Positions 47,599 through 55,663 of a DNA stretch of 64,000 nucleotides are shown piece by piece. The stretch is from the NCBI GenBank assembly GCA_046299415.1, contig JBKBII010000009.1:62001-126000 (forward strand), given 5' to 3'. The stretch's first letter is position 1, and every line of letters starts with the position of its first letter. The notes below the pieces were generated by a model. It saw only the letters and a program-made list of their open reading frames with translations, was not told where the DNA came from and made no database searches. The DNA comes from JBKBII01 sp046299415. Lineage in GTDB: Bacteria; Pseudomonadota; Gammaproteobacteria; Ectothiorhodospirales; Ectothiorhodospiraceae. A program made the translations under genes and the position numbers.

Positions 47599-49175
47599 GT
47601 CCCACTGCAGGTGAGGGCGTTACTGAGTGTTTGCCAACTGATGGACGCGGCATGACGCCGGTGGCGCTCTCTGAAGAATCGTTTGGGTCGTATCGCTTGC
47701 GTCGCGCTGATGGGCGCGATGCCGTTCATTTAGCGGCTTTCGAGCGCGAGGTGTTCGAGTCGGATCGAATCAGCCTGCGTCAGTTTCGCTACTTGTTGAC
47801 GCGCGCACACGCCGAGACTTGGATGGCGGAATCGTGCGATGTTGCGACTGCGATGACGCCTGATGTTGCTTTCCGGGTGACCCAAACCCCGATGGGCTCG
47901 TCGGAGTCGGGCAAAGTCGTGTCAGGCGCGCTAGCGTCGATCGATAGGCTCGCCGGTTATGTGACGGTGCTGTTTTCGCGCGGTACTGCAATGGCACGCC
48001 TGTATTCGATTGCGGTGGCGCCGCAGGCGCGTGGCAGCGGTTTGTCGGCGGCGCTGGTGGCGGTGGCTGAACGGGCGGCTTTGGCGCATGAGTCGGTCGT
48101 GTTGCGGCTTGAGATTCGCCCCGACAACGTCGCCAGCCAACGTTTGTTCAAGCGTTTGGGTTATCGCGAGTTCGGTCGCTACGTTGACTTTTACGAGGAC
48201 CACAGTGACGCTCTGCGTCTTGAGCGGCGCTTGGTGCCGGCCCGACCGTATCGTCGTCGCTGCGGGCAGCCTTTGGATACGAGTGCGCCCCTTGAAGCAG
48301 ACAGTCATCATCCCGACGACGCTGATCGTGATCGCGAGCAAGGGGCGCGCCGGGGCGGCACCAAGGGCCAGACACAGGGCGGTGCCAACGATGAAGGTTC
48401 GGGTGCCGCGAGCGTCGATCGGCGGCGCATGGGGCGTGACATCGCCTTCTACGCACAGACGCTTGATTTCACCTGTGGGCCAGCGAGTTTGATGATGGCG
48501 ATGCATGCGCTGGGCGCGGATGTAACGTTTGATCGGCGACTCGAGCTGCGGGTTTGGCGTGAGGCGACAACGATTTTCATGACGTCGGGACTCGGGGGCT
48601 GTGGACCCTATGGTTTGGCGTTGGCGGCGTTGCGCCGCGGTTTTGATGTGCGATTGCGCCTGCGTGACGATCACATCGCGTTTTTCGATTCGGTGCGATC
48701 GGCGGAGAAAAAAGAAGTCATTCGCCTTGTGCAAGAGGATATGCGGGCTGAGCTCGAGGCCGCAGGGGTGCCGATCTTGTTCGAGCGTTTGACGGCGCAA
48801 GAACTGGCCAATGAGGTGGCGGATGGCGCAGTGCCGGTTGTGTTGATCTCGAGCGCGCGAATATATGGCGAGCGCTTTCCCCATTGGGTGGTCGTCACCG
48901 ACGTCGATGATCACTTCATCTACGTCCACGATCCGTTTGTCGATCGCGACGAAGGCGAAACAGAAACCGATTGCATGCATTTGCCGATTGCGCGGCGGGA
49001 ATTCGATCGAATGCTGCGTTACGGACGCGCCGGATTGCAGGCTGCTGTGTTGTTGCGTGTCGGAGCGGGTGCGGGGCAAGGTTTTGAGTGGGGCGGCGAT
49101 GGCGAAGTCGGGCGCGACGCCAAAAGCCAGGGCGAAGTCGGTGAGGCCGGGACCTTTCGGAGCGCGATTCAATGA
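47595..49175 (+). CDS. GNAT acetyltransferase - C39-type cysteine peptidase fusion
   Basis: From ATG 47595 (ATGA overlap with the protease stop) the product has 526 residues. Residues ~30-210 are a GNAT acetyltransferase with the acetyl-CoA loop RLYSIAVAPQARGSGLSAAL and NVASQRLFKRLGYREFGRYV. After a ~60-residue polar linker comes a C39-like peptidase: Cys294 in LDFTCGPASLMMAMHALGA, His430 in ERFPHWVVVTDV, and the aspartate-containing IYVHDPFVD. C39 enzymes usually cut double-glycine leaders. I know of GNAT-C39 proteins beside RimK-family genes elsewhere, but function is unassigned. The stop overlaps the RimK start by four bases. Confidence 0.86.
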   Translation: MSPTAGEGVTECLPTDGRGMTPVALSEESFGSYRLRRADGRDAVHLAAFEREVFESDRISLRQFRYLLTRAHAETWMAESCDVATAMTPDVAFRVTQTPMGSSESGKVVSGALASIDRLAGYVTVLFSRGTAMARLYSIAVAPQARGSGLSAALVAVAERAALAHESVVLRLEIRPDNVASQRLFKRLGYREFGRYVDFYEDHSDALRLERRLVPARPYRRRCGQPLDTSAPLEADSHHPDDADRDREQGARRGGTKGQTQGGANDEGSGAASVDRRRMGRDIAFYAQTLDFTCGPASLMMAMHALGADVTFDRRLELRVWREATTIFMTSGLGGCGPYGLALAALRRGFDVRLRLRDDHIAFFDSVRSAEKKEVIRLVQEDMRAELEAAGVPILFERLTAQELANEVADGAVPVVLISSARIYGERFPHWVVVTDVDDHFIYVHDPFVDRDEGETETDCMHLPIARREFDRMLRYGRAGLQAAVLLRVGAGAGQGFEWGGDGEVGRDAKSQGEVGEAGTFRSAIQ

Positions 49176-50791
49176 GTGCGCAATTGTTGCTGGTTGAGCG
49201 TGCGGCTGATTGGCCGGCGCATTGGCAGGAGCGTTTGCCAGCGTTGCGTGTGGTCGGGATCGCAGATTATCTGCGAGGACGACGTCTCGATGGCAATGAG
49301 CCCNNNNNNNNNNNNNNNNNNNNNNNNNNNNNNNNNNNNNNNNNNNNNNNNNNNNNNNNNNNNNNNNNNNNNNNNNNNNNNNNNNNNNNNNNNNNNNNNN
49401 NNGAGTCGGTGTTGTACGACTCAGCGACGCGCGTGATCAACCTTTGCCGCAGCCAACGGTATTTATCTGCGGGATATTACGGATCACTTTTGGCCGAAGC
49501 GCGTGGGCAGCGCATCGTGCCGACGGTGCGAAGCTTGCAGGATCTATCACGGCGGGCGTTGTACACGCTCGATATCGAAGATGTGTCGCGCAAGGTGGCG
49601 CGCGTACTGAGCCGCAGACGCGACGACCTGCAGCCGACTGCATTCGAACTGACGGTGTTCTTTGGCCAGTGTTCGTCGCGCGAAATGCAGGAAATTGCGC
49701 AGCAGGTGTTTGCGTTGTTTCCGGCGCCGCTGATCCGCATTGAATTCAGGCTGCAAGGGGGTTGGCAGATCGCTGCGATCCGCCCGCTGGGGCTGGCTAA
49801 TTTGCGAGACGATCAGCACGAGGCGTTTTTGGCGGCGCTCGAGGGCTACGTCACGGCGCCGTGGCGGCGTCGGCGGGCGCCGCGAGCGCATCGCTACGAT
49901 GTCGCTTTGTTGCACGATGCGAACGAGGCGCTGACGCCTTCGAATCCCAGCGCGTTGAAGCGCTTCATACGTGCGGGACGTAAATTCGGCCTCGATGTCG
50001 AGCCGATCGGTGCGCGCGATTTCGGTCGTCTGGCCGAGTTTGATGCGCTATTCATCCGCGAAACTACTGCGATCGATCATCACACGTATCGCTTTGCACG
50101 GAAGGCCGAGGCGGAAGGGATGGTTGTGATCGACGATCCCGATTCTATCCTGCGCTGTACGAACAAGATTTATCTGGCTGAACGCTTGGCTGCGCATCGA
50201 GTGGCGACGCCGAAAACACGAGTACTGACGGCCGATAACCTGCTAAGTGCCGAGGAGGAAATCGGCTATCCGGTGGTGTTGAAAATTCCTGACGGTAGCT
50301 TTTCGCGCGGGGTGTTCAAGGCGGAGAATCGCGATGAGCTCGAGAGCATCGCCAAGCGGTTACTTAAGGAGTCCGATCTGATCCTGGCGCAGGAGTTCTT
50401 GTATACGCCGTTCGATTGGCGAGTTGGGGTGCTGGACCGGCGGCCGCTCTACGTTTCTCAGTACTTCATGTCGCGTAAGCACTGGCAGATCGTTAACCAT
50501 GAAGTCAAGGGCAGCCCGCGTCAGGGTGGCTTTCAGACGCTTGCCGTGGATGAGGCGCCGCGAGCGGTGATTCAGACGGCGTTGAAGGCCGCGAATCTGG
50601 TCGGCGATGGGCTTTATGGGGTCGACTTGAAGCAGACCGAGCGAGGGGTGTTTATCATTGAGGTGAACGACAACCCGAATCTGGACGCCGGCGTGGAAGA
50701 TAAAGTGCTCGGCGATGCGTTGTACGAGCGTGTGATGCAGGATTTCTTGCGTCGCATTGAGGCACTGAAACGCCCGCTGCGCCTGAGATGA
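49172..50791 (+). CDS. RimK-family ATP-grasp ligase with RLAN domain (assembly gap inside)
   Basis: From ATG 49172 (ATGA overlap with the GNAT-C39 gene) the product has 539 residues including 33 undefined codons (49304-49402). The first ~150 residues correspond to the RLAN N-terminal domain found in front of some RimK homologues. The ATP-grasp region has RCTNKIYLAERLAAHRVATP, EEIGYPVVLKIPDGSFSRGV, the loop FLYTPFDWRVGVLDRRPLYV, and the Mg-binding IIEVNDNPNLDAG. RimK enzymes add glutamate or similar to proteins via an acyl-phosphate. Together with the two upstream genes it may modify or process a peptide or protein. Because 99 is divisible by 3, the frame survives the gap only if its true length does too. 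Confidence 0.86.
   Translation: MSAQLLLVERAADWPAHWQERLPALRVVGIADYLRGRRLDGNEPXXXXXXXXXXXXXXXXXXXXXXXXXXXXXXXXXESVLYDSATRVINLCRSQRYLSAGYYGSLLAEARGQRIVPTVRSLQDLSRRALYTLDIEDVSRKVARVLSRRRDDLQPTAFELTVFFGQCSSREMQEIAQQVFALFPAPLIRIEFRLQGGWQIAAIRPLGLANLRDDQHEAFLAALEGYVTAPWRRRRAPRAHRYDVALLHDANEALTPSNPSALKRFIRAGRKFGLDVEPIGARDFGRLAEFDALFIRETTAIDHHTYRFARKAEAEGMVVIDDPDSILRCTNKIYLAERLAAHRVATPKTRVLTADNLLSAEEEIGYPVVLKIPDGSFSRGVFKAENRDELESIAKRLLKESDLILAQEFLYTPFDWRVGVLDRRPLYVSQYFMSRKHWQIVNHEVKGSPRQGGFQTLAVDEAPRAVIQTALKAANLVGDGLYGVDLKQTERGVFIIEVNDNPNLDAGVEDKVLGDALYERVMQDFLRRIEALKRPLRLR
49304..49402. other. assembly gap (99 N)
   Basis: A run of 99 N falls inside the RLAN domain of the RimK-type gene. The true length of missing sequence is unknown, so translation across it is provisional. 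Confidence 0.99.
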
Positions 50792-51015
50792 GATTTGAAG
50801 CGCAGCGTCGGGGACGCGAGGTTCGGCGCGGTCGTTCTTGGTGGTCCATTGGGTGCGCGTGACGCGAGAAGCTTTTCGCTCGCGTGTCGGACCTTCTCAG
50901 TCCGTTCCCGATCGAGGCGCGATGTTTAACGCCTGGCTGTCACAACGACCATGGGTTGGCGGTAGAAAGCCAAGTTGTTCAATGTGGGGTGACGGCAAGC
51001 GGGAGGCGTGCCGAC

Positions 51016-52386
51016 TCATCGTGCGGATGAGTCGAGAAACGCCTTGGCGAGCCTAACCCCGGACTCGTGAGCCGAGGACACTCGGCTGGCGCTTAGGCTG
51101 TCGCCACAGATACCGAGCGCCATTTCTGACGACCAGAGCCAGGTTTGACTGGATTCGTCGTTGATCGATGGGCGGGTTCCGGCGTCACCGGATGTTGTGG
51201 CGTCCGTGGCTGCCTTCGTGCGTATACCTAAACCCTTGAGGGGGGTATGGGCAGGCTCTGGGTGCCTACCGACGGGGCTCGTCGCTGCTTCGATGCGATG
51301 AGAGTAGCCCCAGTGATGAAGCGCTGCGTCCTCGACCATGTCGCCGATCCACGGGGTTGCGGCTTTGATCAATGCGGTTAACGCGCGTTTCGCTGTGTGG
51401 CCACGAGCTTTGGCCAGGTCTTGAGTGTTTCGAGGCGTATTTGCGGTGGATGATTCTGGGTCCATCGCCGGCCACCATCGCTCGGCGAAGGCGGGCGTGC
51501 TGGTCACGGCCACTAGGCGACCGGGCATCGGTGTTGGGCGCGACCTGTCGCCCCGGCGACTTTCGCTTGCTCTCGGCTGCGGTAACAGGCCCTTGGGGCT
51601 TTGATCGATTACAGAAAATACATCGTCGGAGTCGATTTTCCAGGCCGGCTTTACCGGGGCACGTTCGGGCAGGTGCAGCATCGCCGTGAGAGCCCGGGCG
51701 TACCGGACACGCCTGAGGCGGTCGATCAAGGTGTTGATGCTGGCAATGGCAGGATCGTGCGTCGTCGTCGACGAGGCCGCAATGGAAATACCGTCTGGCT
51801 CGGACTCAGGAACGTTTGGCTCGAATGGCGCGGAGCTGTGGGCGATCGAGTCTTCGGACGCAAGGCCGTCGACCGATGCCAGCGGTTTCAGCAGGGCGAT
51901 GGCCTGCGGCGCGGGTATCGCAAGGATTAGATGCCGTGCTACGACACTGTGCGGCTGTTGACCGTGGGGACGAACAGTGATGCGCCACAGCGTCAATCCT
52001 TGGTCAACGACTCTCGCGAGAGACTCGACCTTGTGCGACGTATTGATCTCGGTGCCGTTTGCTCGCGCCGACGCCGCGAGCCGTTCGGCCAAGCATCGGG
52101 CACCACCGCGAATCAGCCAGCGTGGTCGACTGCTGTGTTCGTCTTCGAGTACGCGGATCAGGCTGTGGTCTGGGCCCAGCGCGCTGCGAAGCCCGCTGGT
52201 GTCCAGGCGCAAGAACTGGGCGCCGTGGTCGACGCGGCCAAAGGGCAGATCTTTGCTGGCGAGGCGTCCACCGATGTTTCGCCCTTTGTCGAATACGACG
52301 ACATCGATTTTGGCCGCTGCCAGTTCGCCGGCGCACCCCAAGCCGGCGACACCCCCACCGATGATGACGACCGTGACGGGTTTCAA
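51016..52386 (-). CDS. FAD-dependent oxidoreductase (renalase/amine-oxidase-like)
   Basis: The product has 456 residues. TTG 52386 shares bases with the Anbu stop (TTGA), so it is translationally coupled. The N-terminal Rossmann motif is VVIIGGGVAGLGCAGELAAA, followed by FDKGRNIGGRLASKDLPFG, the GR-rich FAD contact, and DHGAQFLRLD. These match small flavin oxidases annotated as renalase-like or NAD(P)-binding amine oxidase. The C-terminal WSSEMALGICGDSLSASRVSSAHESGVRLA is the usual FAD-binding tail. Two low-complexity Ser/Thr/Pro insertions (about residues 175-215 and 270-330) enlarge it. Substrate unknown. Pairing with Anbu suggests a shared stress or redox role (inference). Confidence 0.86.
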   Translation of the reverse strand: MKPVTVVIIGGGVAGLGCAGELAAAKIDVVVFDKGRNIGGRLASKDLPFGRVDHGAQFLRLDTSGLRSALGPDHSLIRVLEDEHSSRPRWLIRGGARCLAERLAASARANGTEINTSHKVESLARVVDQGLTLWRITVRPHGQQPHSVVARHLILAIPAPQAIALLKPLASVDGLASEDSIAHSSAPFEPNVPESEPDGISIAASSTTTHDPAIASINTLIDRLRRVRYARALTAMLHLPERAPVKPAWKIDSDDVFSVIDQSPKGLLPQPRASESRRGDRSRPTPMPGRLVAVTSTPAFAERWWPAMDPESSTANTPRNTQDLAKARGHTAKRALTALIKAATPWIGDMVEDAALHHWGYSHRIEAATSPVGRHPEPAHTPLKGLGIRTKAATDATTSGDAGTRPSINDESSQTWLWSSEMALGICGDSLSASRVSSAHESGVRLAKAFLDSSAR

Positions 52387-53201
52387 GATGCGGCTTGGCG
52401 AGTGGTCGATCGGCCGGCTCCCGAACGCGCCGTTTTGACTCTCGTGCCCCGCTTCTTTTGGCTCCGCGCTGACTCCCAGTCGAACCGCGGCAGGTCTACG
52501 AAGGCGCGGCGGATGTTCTCGTCCCAGGCTTGGGTCAGATTGCGCAGAACATCATCGTTGGCATCGAGGCATAGATAGTGCTCAAAGGACAGTTGTCCCC
52601 GTTCGTAGACGATCATTTCGATCGGTGGCCCGACTGTCAGATTCGACCGGATCGTCGAATCCATCGAAACGAGGGCGCAGCGCGCGGCATCTCCAAGACT
52701 GGTGTCGGGGCGGATGATGCGGTCTAGGATCGGTTTCCCGTATTTGGATTCGCCGATTTGTAAAAACGGCGTCTGCTGCGACGTGGTGATGAAATTGCCT
52801 TGCGGATAGACGAGGTAGACCTCGGGGTCCTCGCCGGCAATCTGGCCGCCGATCAGGAGTGTGGCCTCAGCGGTGATGCCGGATTTGGACAGTGCTTCGT
52901 GATGCTTGTCTTGTTCTTCGCGATTGAGACGGCCGAGATATTCGGCGGCACTCGACATATGTTCAACGGTGAGCAGATTTTCGTCGTCGCCGTCGTCAGC
53001 CTCCGCTTCGCGCTTGAGCCGTTGGATCACTGCCTGAGTCGTGGCCAGGTTGCCGGCGGCCATGACGACGAAGACGCGATCGTCGAACTCGAATGTATGC
53101 ATTTTGGAATAGGTGCTGACCTGGTCGACGCCCGCGTTAGTGCGCGAGTCGGACGCGAAGACAAGACCTTCATCGATCTGAACGGCGACGCAGTAGGTCA
53201 T
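52383..53201 (-). CDS. Anbu proteasome-related peptidase
   Basis: From ATG 53201 the product has 272 residues. Mature N-terminus MTYCVAVQIDEGLVFASDSR puts Thr2 in the nucleophile position, followed by the proteasome-beta fold with TNAGVDQVSTYSKMHTFEF and VVMAAGNLATTQ, and GESKYGKPILDRII in the middle. This is the Anbu (ancestral beta-subunit) family, which forms helical or ring-like assemblies. In many bacteria Anbu is encoded next to transglutaminase, alpha-E and circularly permuted ATP-grasp genes; none of those is here, and an FAD oxidoreductase takes their place. The upstream frame extension to 53351 is Arg/Cys-rich and is rejected. Confidence 0.9.
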   Translation of the reverse strand: MTYCVAVQIDEGLVFASDSRTNAGVDQVSTYSKMHTFEFDDRVFVVMAAGNLATTQAVIQRLKREAEADDGDDENLLTVEHMSSAAEYLGRLNREEQDKHHEALSKSGITAEATLLIGGQIAGEDPEVYLVYPQGNFITTSQQTPFLQIGESKYGKPILDRIIRPDTSLGDAARCALVSMDSTIRSNLTVGPPIEMIVYERGQLSFEHYLCLDANDDVLRNLTQAWDENIRRAFVDLPRFDWESARSQKKRGTRVKTARSGAGRSTTRQAAS

Positions 53202-53376
53202 GGCAGCTTTCCACGTGCGAAATGGGGCGCATGAGCATAGGGCGGAGGCTCGGCAAGAGCAATGCAGCCCCGGGCGGAATCGGTCAAAGGTCACATAATT
53301 TCTGCTTTCGACAACGTATGGGTCTATTCGCCACCGGTCAATGCGTGGCAATCTAGATACACGCGAATGCCGCGAC

Positions 53377-53463
53377 GGGGGTATGGCGGAATGGTAGACG
53401 CTGCGGACTTAAAATCCGCTGGCCTTAACGGCCGTGCCGGTTCGAATCCGGCTACCCCTACCA
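53377..53463 (+). tRNA. tRNA-Leu(UAA)
   Basis: This 87-base cloverleaf has acceptor stem gggggta/tacccct (G-U at the end), anticodon stem gcgga/tccgc with loop cttaaaa (anticodon TAA), a long variable arm (ggcc-ttaac-ggcc region), T-loop ttcgaat and an encoded 3' CCA. The long variable arm fits tRNA-Leu, and anticodon TAA reads UUA. It sits between the Anbu gene and the chemoreceptor gene. Confidence 0.95.
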
Positions 53464-53963
53464 AATATTGGCGACTTCTGACTCCCTGATCGATGAAATA
53501 CCGACGGATGTGCTCAAGTGTCACGTCTGCCGGTCGTAGGAGACCTTGGGGCTTGGTTCTGCCGACTCGGGGGCCGATCAGCTGAGGCGACGCTTGTCGG
53601 AGCCCGGTCCGGACGGCCTTCCGGGTAGAAGAGCCTTCCGGGTAGAAGACGATCGCGAAAACGGGTTTCGAGTCGGAGATTGTGAGTGTCTTCGCGAGCG
53701 TGTAGGCCCGATTGTGCTCATGACGTGCTATCGCCCGGTTTGGATGAGCAGGACTCGGGCGGTGATCTTGAGACAGGGTCGTGGAATCGTGGTGCGGCGA
53801 TCGTCAAGACGGTCCCGCCCCGAACGGTTGTTTTTCGTATGGTTTTTCAAATCGATGGATCATCGCCTCGCTCTATCGATCGGTTCAGAACAAATACATC
53901 GTGAGACTACAACGACCGATCCGGAAGCTGAGTCGGTCGGCTGCCAAACCCAAGGGGGCCGAT
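53464..53963. other. 500-bp region between tRNA-Leu and the chemoreceptor
   Basis: No accepted gene. Two exact 17-bp copies of gccttccgggtagaaga lie in tandem at 53616-53632 and 53633-53649. The 3' side of tRNA-Leu is a common integration site, but no integrase, direct-repeat remnant or mobile gene was found. Confidence 0.5.
53616..53649. repeat. 17-bp perfect tandem duplication
   Basis: gccttccgggtagaaga occurs twice with no spacer in otherwise non-coding DNA, 150 bases after tRNA-Leu. It could be a simple slippage product. Confidence 0.92.
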
Positions 53964-55586
53964 GTGCTCAAGACAATCCGTGCCAAATTGACCGCGCTGC
54001 TTGCGGGGATCGCCGTCGTCATGCTGGTGACGGTCGGTCTCTCGGTGAAGGATCTTTTGACGATCGAGGATCAATTCAAAAAATTTAATGAAGTCGCCGA
54101 AGTCAGCAGCGAGTTGCGGAATATGTACGGGGCGGGACTGCTGTCGGGCACGGCGTTGCGGAATTTCGTTCTAAATCCCGAGCGGCGTGTCGCCGTCGAG
54201 GCGATTGCCGAGGCCAATGCACGTTTTCTCGAGGCGCACCGTCGCGCCAGCGAGATCGTGATGGCGAATCCGGTGACGCATGCACACGGTGTCGCAGCGC
54301 TACCGGAGTTCTTCGATCGCTGGACGGCTGTGCAGCAATCCAGAGAGCGCATTGTGACGATGGTCGAGCGAGGCGAAATCGATGCGGCCCGTCGCGCTTT
54401 GATCGAAGATGAAACGCCGTTGTGGAATCCTCTGCGTCGCGACCTCGAGGACTTTGTAACCTTTAAGGCCGAGATTGCTTCGCAAGCCGAACAGACGATG
54501 CAGTCCGCGTTGGTCGAGGCCAAATGGCTCGGGATAGGTGCATTGTTTCTGGTTCTCGCGGCCGTGGCGCTCGGTGTCTGGGTGGTGCAAACGATCATCG
54601 CTCGCCTGCGCGGGACTAACCGGGCTGTTGCGGACCTTGCCCGCGGCGAAGGCGATCTGACGATGAGGATCACCACGCGAGGCGATGACGAGTTGGCGCA
54701 GTTGTCGTCCAATATCAATGCTTTCATCGCGAAGGTCCAGGAACTGGTCAAAGATCTGCAGCGATCGATCAGTAAGGTCTCGCAGGCCGCTGAACATCTG
54801 CAGCTGGTGGCGGGGCAGAGTCGTACCGCATCGGATCAACAGCGCGCCGAGACCGATCAGGTGGCCACGGCGATGAACGAAATGACGGCTACGGTTCAGG
54901 AGGTTGCGCGTAATGCGCAAGGCGCCGCCGAAGCGGCACAGGCGGCCGATGAGGCCACTGAACGCGGTGCGGTCACTGTCGAGAACACGCGCAAGTCGAT
55001 CCAGACCTTGGCGAACGAGGTTGAACGCTCGGTCGGAGCCATCGAAAAGGTCGTGTCCGGATCGCGAGAAATCCGATCAGTGCTCGACGTGATTAAGGGA
55101 GTGGCCGAGCAGACCAATTTACTCGCGCTCAACGCCGCAATCGAGGCGGCGCGCGCCGGGGAGCAGGGTCGTGGCTTTGCCGTCGTGGCTGACGAAGTTC
55201 GGACTCTAGCGAGCAGGACCCAGAAGTCGACGGAAGAGATTCAGGACATGATCGAGGGCCTCGAGGCGGGTGTGCATGAAGCACAGGCCGTCATGGGCAA
55301 GAGTCAGCATCAGGCTGAGGCGAGCGTCGCCTCGGCGGCTGAAGCTTCGGCTGCGCTGGAACTCATTACCCGCTCCGTTGAACAGATCCGCGACATGACG
55401 CATCAGATCGCGTCGGCTGCGGAGGAGCAGTCAGCGGTCGCAGAGGAAGTCAATCGCAATGTCGTCAACATCGCTGATCTGGCCAACCAAGTGTCGGAGA
55501 CGACTGGATTGACGAACGCTGCGGGTGAGGATTTGGCGAATCTCTCGAAGAAACTTGAGCAGTCTGCGAGCCGTTTTCAATCCTGA
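53964..55586 (+). CDS. methyl-accepting chemotaxis protein
   Basis: GTG 53964 is chosen because aaggggg lies about 7 bases before it; the product has 540 residues. TM1 (ALLAGIAVVMLVTVGLSV) is followed by a periplasmic helical sensor of about 155 residues (4HB-type), TM2 (WLGIGALFLVLAAVALGVWV), a HAMP domain (RLRGTNRAVADLARGEGDLT), and the cytoplasmic signalling domain. The hairpin tip EQTNLLALNAAIEAARAGEQ is the kinase-control sequence shared by all MCPs. It passes ligand information to CheA and CheW for motility or type IV pilus control. Ligand unknown. No C-terminal pentapeptide tether is visible, and no che genes are nearby. Confidence 0.95.
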   Translation: MLKTIRAKLTALLAGIAVVMLVTVGLSVKDLLTIEDQFKKFNEVAEVSSELRNMYGAGLLSGTALRNFVLNPERRVAVEAIAEANARFLEAHRRASEIVMANPVTHAHGVAALPEFFDRWTAVQQSRERIVTMVERGEIDAARRALIEDETPLWNPLRRDLEDFVTFKAEIASQAEQTMQSALVEAKWLGIGALFLVLAAVALGVWVVQTIIARLRGTNRAVADLARGEGDLTMRITTRGDDELAQLSSNINAFIAKVQELVKDLQRSISKVSQAAEHLQLVAGQSRTASDQQRAETDQVATAMNEMTATVQEVARNAQGAAEAAQAADEATERGAVTVENTRKSIQTLANEVERSVGAIEKVVSGSREIRSVLDVIKGVAEQTNLLALNAAIEAARAGEQGRGFAVVADEVRTLASRTQKSTEEIQDMIEGLEAGVHEAQAVMGKSQHQAEASVASAAEASAALELITRSVEQIRDMTHQIASAAEEQSAVAEEVNRNVVNIADLANQVSETTGLTNAAGEDLANLSKKLEQSASRFQS

Positions 55587-55663
55587 TGGTGGCGGAAGCG
55601 ACGGGCGAGGTCGCGGCGCGTGCAGTGAACGGTCGACGTCTCTCGATGACCGCGGCCCGGTGC

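Noticed and set aside
44497..50791. Reading the operon as a classical bacteriocin or RiPP cluster
   Set aside because: No precursor peptide, ABC exporter or immunity gene was found; the C39 part lacks the linked transporter domains of a bacteriocin exporter.
53464..53963. tRNA-Leu as an integration site with a mobile element downstream
   Set aside because: No integrase, attachment-site copy or mobile genes were seen; only a 17-bp tandem duplication.
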